Of a DNA stretch of 57,561 nt, positions 35,687-44,477 are shown piece by piece. Every line of letters starts with the position of its first letter. The stretch's first letter is position 1. Location: assembly GCA_017535325.1 (NCBI GenBank), contig JAFXUC010000121.1:1-57561 (forward strand), given 5' to 3'. The notes beneath the pieces are model-generated. The model was not told where the DNA came from, did no database searches, and saw only the letters and a list, made by a program, of their open reading frames with translations. The position numbers and the translations under genes are program-made. The DNA comes from Bacteroidales bacterium (GTDB lineage Bacteria > Bacteroidota > Bacteroidia > Bacteroidales > UBA3824).

Positions 35687-36754
35687 ATGAAAAGAAAAAT
35701 TTTACTTTTAGCGTTTTTGGGGCTGTTCGGCAGCGTCAACGCCAATAATTACGACCCCGAACTGCCGTTTGTTGTTACCAACACCGCCGACGTATTGAAA
35801 GGCGACTACGACAAATACGGCGAAAAACTCGGAACCAAATTCAAAGGCACTGAGGATTTGAAACTCTTGAAAGAAATCGTTTCATGGCTCGGCACACCTT
35901 ATAAATACGCCGCTTCCAACAAGGGAAAAGGCACTGACTGTTCGGGCTTTGTCTCAGGCGTTTACAACAATGTCTACAACATAAAACTTCAACGCTCGTC
36001 TTCCTCAATGGTGGTCAACGTCAACAAAGTCAACCGCAACGAACTTGAATGCGGCGATTTGCTCTTTTTTGCCAACGACAAGGGAAGTATTTATCATGTC
36101 GCAATTTACTTGGCCAACGACGTTTTTGCACATTCGGCAACCTCAAAAAACATCGGCGTAAAAACCGACAATTTGAATTCAACGTATTATAAAAAAGCGT
36201 TTTATTCGGCAGGACGTGTAAAACAACTTGACAAGCGCGGCTCTGTTTCAGAAGACGAAAAATCCACTTCAAACTCTGTTGTCAGCGGAATTGATAAAGA
36301 CAAAAAAGACAAAAAAAGCGAAAATATTGACGATTTGTATTCTCAGTATTCAAGGGATTTTGGCGTAAAATTTTCCGGAAAAGAGGATCTTACGATTTTG
36401 AAAGAAATTCATTCGTGGCTCGGAACGCCTTATCAGTCAGGACAATCCAAAAAAGGGGTAGGAGCGGACGCGGCCGGCTTTGTTAGCGGTGTTTTTGAAA
36501 ATGCTTGCAATGTGCTTTTGAGCCGTACACCCGACAAAATGAAGAAAAATCTTTCAAAGACTTCAAAAAACCAACTCAAATTCGGCGATGTGGTTTTCTA
36601 TAAGAAAGGCGAAAGTTATCCCATAATCGGAATTTATTTGGCGGACGGAAAAATCGTTTACACCTCCGTAAGCAAGGGCGTTATTACTGTTGACATGAAA
36701 GCGGTAACTTTCTCAGTTAACTTTATGGGCTCAGTTCCGGCATTAAATTACTAA
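35687..36754 (+). CDS. Tandem NlpC/P60 cell-wall peptidase with an inactive second domain
   Basis: 355 residues with a signal peptide (ends near GSVNAN). Domain 1 (about 55-175) has the full catalytic set: C85 in GTDCSGFVSG, H137 in IYHVAIY, H149 in VFAHSAT. A Lys/Asp/Ser-rich linker follows. Domain 2 (about 232-350) aligns well (EIHSWLGTPYQSG, GDVVFYKKG) but carries ADAAGF, with Ala at the Cys position (262), and lacks both His (YPIIGIY, IVYTSVS). So the second copy cannot be a peptidase and may bind wall peptides. The active domain should cut gamma-D-Glu-diaminopimelate bonds of peptidoglycan peptides. Confidence 0.92.
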   Translation: MKRKILLLAFLGLFGSVNANNYDPELPFVVTNTADVLKGDYDKYGEKLGTKFKGTEDLKLLKEIVSWLGTPYKYAASNKGKGTDCSGFVSGVYNNVYNIKLQRSSSSMVVNVNKVNRNELECGDLLFFANDKGSIYHVAIYLANDVFAHSATSKNIGVKTDNLNSTYYKKAFYSAGRVKQLDKRGSVSEDEKSTSNSVVSGIDKDKKDKKSENIDDLYSQYSRDFGVKFSGKEDLTILKEIHSWLGTPYQSGQSKKGVGADAAGFVSGVFENACNVLLSRTPDKMKKNLSKTSKNQLKFGDVVFYKKGESYPIIGIYLADGKIVYTSVSKGVITVDMKAVTFSVNFMGSVPALNY

Positions 36755-36824
36755 ATTTTTCGCTTTTATAACGGTTTGAGATTCAACGTTTATAAAAAAA
36801 AATGAAAAAAATATTCAAAAAAAT

Positions 36825-36855
36825 TTTGCAGAATTGAAAATTGTGCTTACCTTTG
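36825..36855 (+). promoter_or_regulatory. Predicted tRNA-Asp promoter
   Basis: TTTG-N19-TACCTTTG, exact in both boxes. It is followed by GCACCGCAA, shared with the tRNA-Thr promoter. Confidence 0.8.
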
Positions 36856-36913
36856 CACCGCAATCGACAGAAAAACGGTTGTTAAAAACAAAGTTAAGAC
36901 GGTTGCAAAATTA

Positions 36914-36987
36914 GGTTCGGTAGTTCAGTTGGTTAGAATATCTGCCTGTCACGCAGGGGGTCGCGAGTTCGAGTCTCGTCCGGACCG
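36914..36987 (+). tRNA. tRNA-Asp (GTC)
   Basis: A 74-nt cloverleaf. The acceptor GGTTCGG pairs with CCGGACC (one G-U), and the discriminator is G. The anticodon loop CTGTCAC gives GTC at 36948-36950, and the T-loop is GTTCGAGTC. G at the discriminator is the Asp identity base. CCA is not encoded. Confidence 0.97.
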
Positions 36988-37006
36988 CTAATCAGTAATC
37001 ATCAAA

Positions 37007-37053
37007 AAAACGGTTTTTTCTTTGTCAAACTAAGGAAAAACCGCTTTTTTTTT
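37007..37053 (+). terminator. Terminator after tRNA-Asp
   Basis: CGGTTTTTTC / GGAAAAACCG with a 13-base loop, followed by a run of nine T. Confidence 0.8.
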
Positions 37054-37093
37054 ATCAAGACTAATAATCATTTAAAAACAAAATAATAACACA

Positions 37094-40084
37094 ATGAGAA
37101 AAATTACTTTCTTTCTGGCATTAATTTGCCTTATGCTCTTAAATGTTGCAGCAAATGCACAAGAGGCATACGTAACCGTGAAAGACGGCGTTGCAACATT
37201 CAAGTTTGATTCAAAAAAGGCGACAGGTGATTATCCTATCAGAGACGGCGTTACTGACAGCAGATGGCCGTCAGATGTATGCTCTTCTATTACCAAGGTC
37301 GTATTTGATGCAAGTTTCAAAAGTTATACACCTGTTATGTGTACAGGCTGGTTTAGTGGGTTTGTCAACCTCACCGAAGTTGTCGGAATAAACGAAAATT
37401 TTAACAGTTCAAAAGTTTACTGGTATTATTATATGTTCAGCGGGTGCCGCAGTCTGAAAACACTTGATCTTTCCGGATTGAATACTTCTTCTGCTGCAAA
37501 TATGGTGAACATGTTCGCCGGATGTGACAATATCCAAGCCATTTATGTAGGAGAAGGTTGGAATACCGACAATGTAACTTCATCTAACGGTATGTTTGAT
37601 TATTGCAACAAACTTTACGGCGGCAAAGGTACTTCTGTCAAAGTGTTGAAAAAATATGACAAGACATACGCTAAGATAGACGACGGAACAAATAAGGGAT
37701 ACTTTACCAAAGTCGGCGACCCTATATTTTATCCAGAAAGACCGTATATAGTGATAAAAGACGGCGTAGCCACATATTCCTACTCCAATGCACAAGTTGA
37801 GGGCGCGTATTTCCTTGATGAATTTGATCATTCAAGCGGCAACAACTATAAGGTGGCTCAAACTATCACCAAGGTAGTTTTTGACAAATCTTTCAAAAAC
37901 TACAAGCCTACAAGTTTAAGCAAGTTATTTAGCAGTTTTAGAGAACTTGTCGAAATTTCGGGTATGGAAAACCTCAACACGGAAAATGTTACTGAGATGC
38001 AATACATGTTTAATGCCTGCGCAAAACTTGCAAGCCTTGACCTCAGCAGTTTTAATACGGCAAAAGTAACAACTATGTATTGTATGTTTGACGGTTGCGA
38101 AAGTCTTAAAAGCCTTGATTTGAGCAGTTTCAACACACAAAATGTTACGGATATGCACCGTATGTTTTATAATTGCGATAATCTTGTTACTGTATTTGTT
38201 AAAGACAAGGACTGGACTACAAAGTTTGTTACAAAATCAGATGATATGTTTTTCTCGTGTGAAAAATTATGCGGCGGACAAGGCACTACTGTTGCAAGCA
38301 AAGAAGTATATGATGCTACGTATGCAAGAATAGACTTCGGAGAAGAGGAGCCGGGATATTTCACAAGAAGCGGCGACCCCGTATACGACCCCACACATCC
38401 TTACATTACGATTTCTAACGGCAAAGCAACTTTTTACTATAACGCCACTGCACCCGCAAACGCAAAACCTCTTCAAACTACAATGCTTGAAGGTAAATGG
38501 ACACAGGAGGAACGTGAGAAGATTACAGAGGTTAGTTTCGACGAATCGTTCAAAAATTACAAACCCACAAGTTGCGCTTATTGGTTTTACAACTTTGTGA
38601 ACCTTTCAAAAATATATAATATAAAGTTTCTTAATACGGAAAACGTTACGGACATGGGCAGTATGTTTTACTGTTGTGAAAAACTTGGAAATATAGATTT
38701 GAGCGGTTTCAACACTTCAAACGTACAATATATGTCCGATATGTTTGTCAACTGCACAAGCCTTGTAACGCTTGATTTGAGCAGTTTTGACACCAAGAAA
38801 GTAACGTCTATGGCGTCGATGTTCAACAACTGCGCAAACCTCAAAACCATTTACGTTTCTGAAAAATGGAATACTTCTGCGGTAAAAGATTACAAATCGA
38901 TTTTTAATCTTTGTAAAAAACTTTACGGCGGCAAAGGCACACACTGCACAGAGTCAGACATAAAATACGCTCAGATTGACGGCGGCAAAGACAATCCCGG
39001 TTATTTGACCAAATCCGGCGAGGCAGGTTTTGAAGCCCCGCTTACGTATGCGAAATTCGACTCTGAAACCGGCGTTTTGACGTTGGGCTACTCTAAAACA
39101 CTTCCTGACGGCGCAAAAGAAATCAACGCCGAAAAAACGACGTCAGAGGTTTGGATTGCAAGTGAAGTTACTGAGGCTAAAAATGTTAAAAAGATAATTA
39201 TTGACAAGTCGTTTGCTGATTTTGAGCCTACAAGTTGTTATTATTGGTTTTATAATTGCGCAAATGTAGAAGAAATTTCAGGATTGGAAAACATCAACAC
39301 TGAAAATGTAACCGATATGAGATATATGTTTTATTCTAATAAGGTTACAATACTTGATTTGCGTAGTTTCAATACTGCAAATGTTAGGGATATGTACGAA
39401 ATGTTTATGGGTTGTAGCGACCTCAAAACAATTTTGGTTTCTGACAAATGGACAACTGAAAAAGTAGAAGTTTCAGGCGCGATGTTTCGTTTTTGCAGCA
39501 AACTTGAAGGCATGAACGGTACAAAATATAGTGATGATACTGATGCAACTGTCGGACTTTCATACGCTAAAATTGACGGCGGAAAAGATAATCCGGGCTA
39601 TTTTTCTTCGTTGAAAGCGGTTTCTTTGGAGATAACAACTGCTCCTAAAACCGAATACAAGGACGGTGAAGATTTTTCAGCAGAAAACGGTGTTTTAACT
39701 ATTAAATACAATAATAATTTAGCGGAAGCCATCGACCTTTCAAAAGCCGAAATCACAGGTTTTGACAAAACAAAAGCCGGTGAGCAGACTTTGAAAGTAA
39801 CTTATAGCGGACTTTCAACGGAATTGAAAGTTACTGTAAAAGAAAACGTACCGACACCTGTTTCGGAAATTATTCCTGCTTCGGGCGTAAAAGTTTGGTC
39901 ATACAACGGCGTGATTTTTATTGAGTCAGAGCGTTCAGGTTTAGAATATAAGATTGTAGACCTTGGCGGCAGAACGTTAAAAACTTCAACCACTAAGTCT
40001 GACAAAGAAGAAATCCGTCTTAACGCAAACGGCATTGTGATTGTGCTTTTAAAAGGAAAAAGTTACAAGGTAATGGCGAAATAA
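37094..40084 (+). CDS. BspA-like DUF285 leucine-rich surface protein with C-terminal sorting-like domain
   Basis: 996 residues with a signal peptide (LALICLMLLNVAANA). Four cassettes of about 200 residues each open with a beta unit (YVTVKDGVATFKF; YIVIKDGVATYSY; YITISNGKATFYY; KFDSETGVLTLGY). Each continues with DUF285-type leucine-rich repeats of the form FNTENVTDMRYMFYSC-LKTLDLSSFNTxNV, and all but the last end GYFTK or GYLTK. Residues about 855-930 form an Ig-like group 3 domain (ITTAPKTEYKDGEDFSAENG). The last 70 residues (VWSYNGVIFIESERSGLEYK) look like a T9SS-type C-terminal domain. BspA-type repeats mediate attachment to host or extracellular-matrix proteins in known cases; here that is inference. 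Confidence 0.9.
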   Translation: MRKITFFLALICLMLLNVAANAQEAYVTVKDGVATFKFDSKKATGDYPIRDGVTDSRWPSDVCSSITKVVFDASFKSYTPVMCTGWFSGFVNLTEVVGINENFNSSKVYWYYYMFSGCRSLKTLDLSGLNTSSAANMVNMFAGCDNIQAIYVGEGWNTDNVTSSNGMFDYCNKLYGGKGTSVKVLKKYDKTYAKIDDGTNKGYFTKVGDPIFYPERPYIVIKDGVATYSYSNAQVEGAYFLDEFDHSSGNNYKVAQTITKVVFDKSFKNYKPTSLSKLFSSFRELVEISGMENLNTENVTEMQYMFNACAKLASLDLSSFNTAKVTTMYCMFDGCESLKSLDLSSFNTQNVTDMHRMFYNCDNLVTVFVKDKDWTTKFVTKSDDMFFSCEKLCGGQGTTVASKEVYDATYARIDFGEEEPGYFTRSGDPVYDPTHPYITISNGKATFYYNATAPANAKPLQTTMLEGKWTQEEREKITEVSFDESFKNYKPTSCAYWFYNFVNLSKIYNIKFLNTENVTDMGSMFYCCEKLGNIDLSGFNTSNVQYMSDMFVNCTSLVTLDLSSFDTKKVTSMASMFNNCANLKTIYVSEKWNTSAVKDYKSIFNLCKKLYGGKGTHCTESDIKYAQIDGGKDNPGYLTKSGEAGFEAPLTYAKFDSETGVLTLGYSKTLPDGAKEINAEKTTSEVWIASEVTEAKNVKKIIIDKSFADFEPTSCYYWFYNCANVEEISGLENINTENVTDMRYMFYSNKVTILDLRSFNTANVRDMYEMFMGCSDLKTILVSDKWTTEKVEVSGAMFRFCSKLEGMNGTKYSDDTDATVGLSYAKIDGGKDNPGYFSSLKAVSLEITTAPKTEYKDGEDFSAENGVLTIKYNNNLAEAIDLSKAEITGFDKTKAGEQTLKVTYSGLSTELKVTVKENVPTPVSEIIPASGVKVWSYNGVIFIESERSGLEYKIVDLGGRTLKTSTTKSDKEEIRLNANGIVIVLLKGKSYKVMAK

Positions 40085-40106
40085 AAAGTTTCTCTAAAAT
40101 AAGTTG

Positions 40107-40147
40107 ACGAGGTTGTCTAAAAAGCAGGCAGCCTCGTATTTTTTTTA
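40107..40147 (+). terminator. Terminator after the DUF285 protein
   Basis: ACGAGGTTGTCT / AGGCAGCCTCGT, a 12-bp stem with two G-U pairs, a 7-base loop and a run of T. Confidence 0.85.
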
Positions 40148-40241
40148 TTATTCCTCTCGATTTTGTCAAAAAAAGCTCAATTATTCCTCTCGGTTTTATC
40201 AAAAAATGGTCAATTATTCCTCTCGGTTTTGTCAAAAAAAA
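40147..40241. repeat. Three tandem copies of a 33-bp element
   Basis: Copies start at 40147, 40180 and 40213 with an exact 33-bp period. The shared core is ATTATTCCTCTCGRTTTT then RTCAAAAAA. They lie between a terminator and the promoter of the ATPase gene. On the minus strand they would encode an 11-residue period (FLTKPRGIIDH-like), but no gene context supports that. Confidence 0.85.
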
Positions 40242-40251
40242 TGTTAAAAAT

Positions 40252-40283
40252 ATTGCAAGTCTCTCATAAACAGCATATCTTTG
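40252..40283 (+). promoter_or_regulatory. Predicted promoter of the DUF4143 ATPase gene
   Basis: ATTG-N20-TATCTTTG: exact -7 box, one mismatch in the -33 box. It starts 11 bases after the last 33-bp repeat. Confidence 0.6.
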
Positions 40284-40307
40284 CATTTATTATCAAAGAT
40301 AGGAATT

Positions 40308-41690
40308 ATGTATTTAAACAGGACAATAGACTCTCATCTTTTGGAGTGGAAAAACGACAGCAACCATAAACCGTTGTTGCTCCGTGGGGCACGTCAAGTG
40401 GGCAAATCGTGCGCCGTAAAGCATTTGGGCAAAACTTTTGACAATTATATAGAGGTCAATTTTGAGAAACGACCCGACATGAAGGAGATTTTTGCTCAAG
40501 TTCATAATGTGCGCGATTTGGCTGATAACCTTGGGATGATATACAATACGCCGGTAGTGGCGGGCAAAACATTGCTTTTCCTTGACGAAATTCAAGCCTC
40601 GCCGGATGCTATCAAAAGTCTTTGGTCATTTAAGGAGGACTTCCCTGAACTGCATGTTGTGGCAGCCGGGTCGCTGTTGGAGTTTACACTCAAAGAAATG
40701 CCGTCGTATGGCGTGGGCAGAATACATTCGCTTTTTATGTATCCGTTTTCTTTTGATGAATTTCTGATGGCGGAGGGTAAATCGGCATGGATTAAGGCTA
40801 AACAATGTGCCAATAGTCAAAAACCGCTCCTGACACCATTGTACAATGATTTGGTGCGGCATTACCGCACATTTCTTATGGTAGGCGGAATGCCTGCAAG
40901 CGTGGCGGCGTGGGTCAGTACACATGATTACCGTAAATGTCAGGATGAACTTGACGACATACAACTGTCATATTATGACGACTTTGCAAAATATGCCAAA
41001 AAAGTAGAACCTATACTTCTGCGCAACACGTTGCAAAGTGTCATAATGCAGACCGGCGGCAAATTTACTTACAGCAAGGTTGAAGGCGGCTACCGTGCAG
41101 ATGCCGTAAAAAATGCCCTTTCTTTGCTGTGCGATGCGGGTATTATCAAACGTGTATGCCACACCGCCGCAAACGGTCTTCCTCTTGGTGCTGAAACCAA
41201 CAATAAATTTCAAAAATACATCTATCTTGACAGCGGTCTGTTGCTGAGGATACTTGATATGGACATGGGCGGTGCAAGGCAACTTACTGAAATGGTATTG
41301 ACAGGTGCTGCCGCAGATCTTGTCAATAAAGGCGGACTTGCAGAGATGATGCTCGGCTGGGAACTCATAAAATGCAATAGTCCGCGTTCGCAGCATGATC
41401 TCTATTATTGGGAAAACACCTCTGACGGCACACTTTCGGAGGTTGATTATATCATAGCCCGCGACCTTCGCGTGCTGCCAATAGAGTGCAAAGCAGGTAC
41501 AAGCGGCAAGATGAAAAGCCTTTATCTTTTTATGCGGCAAAAACACATTACTGATGCCGTCCGCTGTTCGTTGGAAAATTTCACCCTTATTGAAAACCGC
41601 GACAAACAAGATTCTTCTGATACAATAAGGCGGGTGGAAATACTTCCGCTCTTCGCAGTGTCTAATCTGTTTTGTAAATTGGACAACTGA
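40308..41690 (+). CDS. AAA ATPase with C-terminal DUF4143 domain
   Basis: 460 residues from the ATG at 40308 (AGGA five bases before). An upstream TTG in frame is part of the -7 box and is rejected. Walker A is GARQVGKS (residues 27-34), Walker B is TLLFLDEIQAS, and AAGSLLEFTL holds a sensor-like Ser. The second half is DUF4143 with VGGMPASVAAW, YSKVEGGYRADAVKNALSLL and the nuclease-like WENTSDGTLSEVDYII followed by VLPIECKAGTSGKMKSL, a PD-(D/E)XK-type E-x-K core. This family is greatly expanded in Bacteroidota and its biological role is not established; an association with mobile or defence functions has been proposed. It is a single gene. Confidence 0.93.
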   Translation: MYLNRTIDSHLLEWKNDSNHKPLLLRGARQVGKSCAVKHLGKTFDNYIEVNFEKRPDMKEIFAQVHNVRDLADNLGMIYNTPVVAGKTLLFLDEIQASPDAIKSLWSFKEDFPELHVVAAGSLLEFTLKEMPSYGVGRIHSLFMYPFSFDEFLMAEGKSAWIKAKQCANSQKPLLTPLYNDLVRHYRTFLMVGGMPASVAAWVSTHDYRKCQDELDDIQLSYYDDFAKYAKKVEPILLRNTLQSVIMQTGGKFTYSKVEGGYRADAVKNALSLLCDAGIIKRVCHTAANGLPLGAETNNKFQKYIYLDSGLLLRILDMDMGGARQLTEMVLTGAAADLVNKGGLAEMMLGWELIKCNSPRSQHDLYYWENTSDGTLSEVDYIIARDLRVLPIECKAGTSGKMKSLYLFMRQKHITDAVRCSLENFTLIENRDKQDSSDTIRRVEILPLFAVSNLFCKLDN

Positions 41691-41725
41691 AACAGGGTAG
41701 TTTATTCCCCCGAAAAAGTGTAAAA

Positions 41726-41760
41726 AAAAATCCCGCATCAATAAAAAATGCGGGATTTTT
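41726..41760. terminator. Bidirectional terminator between the ATPase gene and clpA
   Basis: AAAAATCCCGCAT / ATGCGGGATTTTT, a perfect 13-bp stem with a 9-base loop. Confidence 0.92.
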
Positions 41761-41766
41761 GTAATT

Positions 41767-44130
41767 TTATTTTCCTCTTGGAATCAGCACTAATTCTTCG
41801 TTTTTGAAATCGACCTCGGCGTGTCCGCCTTTTTTGAGTTTGCCGAAAAGTATTTCTTTCATCAAAAGCGGATTGAGCATCGAGTTCAAAACCCTGTCAA
41901 TTTCTCTTGCGCCGTATTTTTCAGAAAAACCCTTTTTCAAAAGTTCTTTCTTAGCCAAATCGCTGAGTGTCAAAGTGATATTCTTGGATTGAAGCCTTTC
42001 AAAAAGTTCGTTCAACTTCTTGTTGAGAATCCTTTTCGCCATGTCCTCGTTCATATCGTTGAAAACCACTATCGACGAAAGACGGTTTATGAATTCGGGT
42101 TTAAACGTCTTTTTTGCAGCCGAAAGCATGGCGTCTCCGATTTTGCCGCCCGTAAAACCGACCCTCTGCTGTGAGGCGTATTCCGCGCCGACGTTACTCG
42201 TCATAATGATTATAACATGCTTAAAATCAGACTTTTGACCTTTGTTGTCGGTAAGGCTGGCGTAGTCCATGATTTGAAGCATTATATTATAAATGTCCGA
42301 ATGGGCTTTTTCTATTTCGTCAAAAAGAAGAACACAGTTCGGCGTTTTGCGGATCGCATCGGTCAAAAGACCTCCGTCTTCGTAGCCGACATAACCAGCA
42401 GGCGAGCCGATAAGTTTTGCAACCGTGTGTTTTTCAGTGTATTCGCTCATGTCAAAACGGACTAAATCCATATTCAACTCTTTTGCCAAAACTTTTGCGA
42501 TTTCCGTTTTGCCGACACCCGTCTGACCCACAAAAAGAAACGAGGCAACCGGTTTTTGTGAGTCCGACAAGCCCGCTTTTGACATCAAAACCGATTCCAC
42601 AATTTGGTTTACCGCCGTATCCTGACCGTAAATAAGACTTTTGATGTTTTTTGAAAGGTTTTCCAAAATTTTGGTCTCGCTTGTGTCATCCTTTTCAGGA
42701 ATGTTCGCAAGTTTTTTCACCTTTGTCAGCATTTGGGAAATAAGTTCGCAATCCACAGACTGAACCTTTTTCAAGTTGGAGTTTTCGTCCAAAACAGGGT
42801 GAATTTCTCTGTACGAACCAGCCTCGTCCAAAAGGTCAATCGCTTTTTCAGGCAGGTTCCTGTCGCTGATGTATTTCACCGAAAGTTCAACGGCATGTTT
42901 TATGGTGTCTTTTTTGAACTTTACCTTGTGAAATTTCTCGTAAGCGGGTTTTATCGTCTGAATGATTTTTATCGTTTCTTCCACCGTCGGCTCCGAAATT
43001 TCTATTATCTGAAAACGTCTGAGCAGGGCTTTGTTTTTCTCGAAAGAACTTTTGAACTCCTTGAAAGTGGTCGCGCCGATAAAACGGATATTGTCTTTGT
43101 CCATGTATTTTAGCATCATGGAGGCGGCGTCGTTGCTGCCGTCAGTCCCCATGCCGACAAGGTTGTGAATGTCGTTGATGTAGACAATCGAACGCGCGTC
43201 TTTTGCGGCTGTTATTTCGTCCATTATGCCTTTTATGCGCTTTTCAAAATCGCCTCTGAACTGCGAGCCGGCAAGTATGTCTGAGAGTTCGAGTTGATAG
43301 ATTTTCGCCGAGTTCAAATCCTTCGGAAGTGTTTGCGCCTTGTCGGTGATTTTTTGTGTAAGACCGTGAACCATAGCCGTTTTGCCGACTCCCGGCTCTC
43401 CGATGTAAAGCACGTTGTGGCGTTGTTTTTTCAGCAAGACCTGAATCGTTCTTTCCATTTCGTCTTCCCTGCCGACAAGCGGGTTGAAGTTTTTGGACTC
43501 TCTGTTCAAAAGTTTTGTGTACGACTGCACCATCGGCATAAAATCGTTTTCCGAAAAGTCCAAAGACTGCTGACCGTCTTCTTCATCGTCGCCGTCAAAA
43601 TCAAAGTCAAAATTTGCTCCGAAAGGCGGTTTCGCGTCTTTTCCGGCTTCTTTTTTGCCGAGGGGTTTTACGCTTGAAATCACCACGTTGTCTTCGGTAA
43701 AATTGTTGATTACCGCCGACATAAATTCGATGACGCTCTTTTTGGAGTGCTTGTTCAGCAGACGGTTTGCCTCGCAGTCCTGCGTGTTGGCGATTCCGAT
43801 TAAAACGTGCGGAACATCACATTCCTTTTTGCCTGTTTTTTCGGCGAGTTGGTCCGCAAAATTTATTGCGTGAAAAAGGTTGACCGAAACTTCGATTTCG
43901 TATTCGACGTTTTCGGGAACGGTTTCCATAGAATCTATATATTTTTCCAAGTCGTCGGCGAATTTTTCGGCATTTACGCCGCTTTCGTCCAAAGTTTTTT
44001 CAAACTGTTCCAGACCCAAAACTCCGTAATACACAAAGAGTTCGGGAGTTATAAACTCGAATCTGCGGTTTTTTGCCGCTATTACGCAGTTTCTTTCCAC
44101 TGTTTGTAAAAATGCTGACTGTCTTAACAT
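41767..44130 (-). CDS. clpA: ATP-dependent Clp protease ATP-binding subunit ClpA
   Basis: 787 residues from the ATG at 44130 (MLRQSAFLQTVERN). An N-domain of about 150 residues (the ClpS docking site) is followed by an acidic linker (DFDFDGDDEEDGQQSLDF). AAA-1 has Walker A GEPGVGKT, and AAA-2 has GQTGVGKT with DMSEYTEKHTVAKLIGSPAG and LLFDEIEKAH. The C-terminal D2-small domain follows. There is no ClpB middle coiled coil, so it is ClpA rather than ClpB or ClpC. It unfolds substrates for ClpP; clpP is not in the window. The protein lies 34 bases after clpS in the same operon, as expected. Confidence 0.9.
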   Translation of the reverse strand: MLRQSAFLQTVERNCVIAAKNRRFEFITPELFVYYGVLGLEQFEKTLDESGVNAEKFADDLEKYIDSMETVPENVEYEIEVSVNLFHAINFADQLAEKTGKKECDVPHVLIGIANTQDCEANRLLNKHSKKSVIEFMSAVINNFTEDNVVISSVKPLGKKEAGKDAKPPFGANFDFDFDGDDEEDGQQSLDFSENDFMPMVQSYTKLLNRESKNFNPLVGREDEMERTIQVLLKKQRHNVLYIGEPGVGKTAMVHGLTQKITDKAQTLPKDLNSAKIYQLELSDILAGSQFRGDFEKRIKGIMDEITAAKDARSIVYINDIHNLVGMGTDGSNDAASMMLKYMDKDNIRFIGATTFKEFKSSFEKNKALLRRFQIIEISEPTVEETIKIIQTIKPAYEKFHKVKFKKDTIKHAVELSVKYISDRNLPEKAIDLLDEAGSYREIHPVLDENSNLKKVQSVDCELISQMLTKVKKLANIPEKDDTSETKILENLSKNIKSLIYGQDTAVNQIVESVLMSKAGLSDSQKPVASFLFVGQTGVGKTEIAKVLAKELNMDLVRFDMSEYTEKHTVAKLIGSPAGYVGYEDGGLLTDAIRKTPNCVLLFDEIEKAHSDIYNIMLQIMDYASLTDNKGQKSDFKHVIIIMTSNVGAEYASQQRVGFTGGKIGDAMLSAAKKTFKPEFINRLSSIVVFNDMNEDMAKRILNKKLNELFERLQSKNITLTLSDLAKKELLKKGFSEKYGAREIDRVLNSMLNPLLMKEILFGKLKKGGHAEVDFKNEELVLIPRGK

Positions 44131-44164
44131 ATTCCTAAAATAAAAAATAGTTGAAACCAAAAAA

Positions 44165-44467
44165 CTATTCTTCCCGCCAAGTTAGTTTCAGCGGAAAATT
44201 GTTGCCGGCTGCTATCCTCATGGTTTTCAGGGCTTTGCTGACGGCAATATCGTATGTGTATACCCCGACAACCGCGCTGCCTTTGGTATGGACTTCCATC
44301 ATAAGGTCGTGGGCCTGGTCCGGGGTTTTGAAAAATATGTTTTTAAGGACTTCAACCACAAAATCCATTGTCGTAACCTCGTCATTATGCATTATGACGG
44401 CGTAATTCTTTGGTTCTTTGGTTTTTACCCTTGTTCTGTTTTTTACTTTTGTCTGCTCTTTTGCCAT
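44165..44467 (-). CDS. clpS: ATP-dependent Clp protease adaptor ClpS
   Basis: 100 residues. The core NYAVIMHNDEVTTMDFVVEV contains the HND motif, with the hydrophobic pocket that binds N-terminal Leu/Phe/Trp/Tyr. DLMMEVHTKGSAVVGVYTYD carries the second part of the pocket, including the conserved His. ClpS hands N-degron substrates to ClpA. It lies between the thioesterase (10 bases) and clpA (34 bases) in one operon. The pathway is completed by aat at 52.2 kb. Confidence 0.95.
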   Translation of the reverse strand: MAKEQTKVKNRTRVKTKEPKNYAVIMHNDEVTTMDFVVEVLKNIFFKTPDQAHDLMMEVHTKGSAVVGVYTYDIAVSKALKTMRIAAGNNFPLKLTWREE

Positions 44468-44477
44468 AGTTTTTTCA

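Noticed and set aside
40147..40241. CRISPR-like array
   Set aside because: Only three copies, with no unique spacers between them (nearly contiguous tandem repeat), and no cas genes.
40020..40286. Minus-strand 88-residue frame with a repeated FLTKPRGIIDH-like peptide
   Set aside because: The periodic peptide follows from the 33-bp DNA repeat being a multiple of three; the frame overlaps the end of the DUF285 gene and a terminator.
40968..41741. Minus-strand frame of 257 residues opposite the DUF4143 ATPase
   Set aside because: The plus strand encodes a well conserved ATPase over the same bases; the antisense frame has no recognisable domain.
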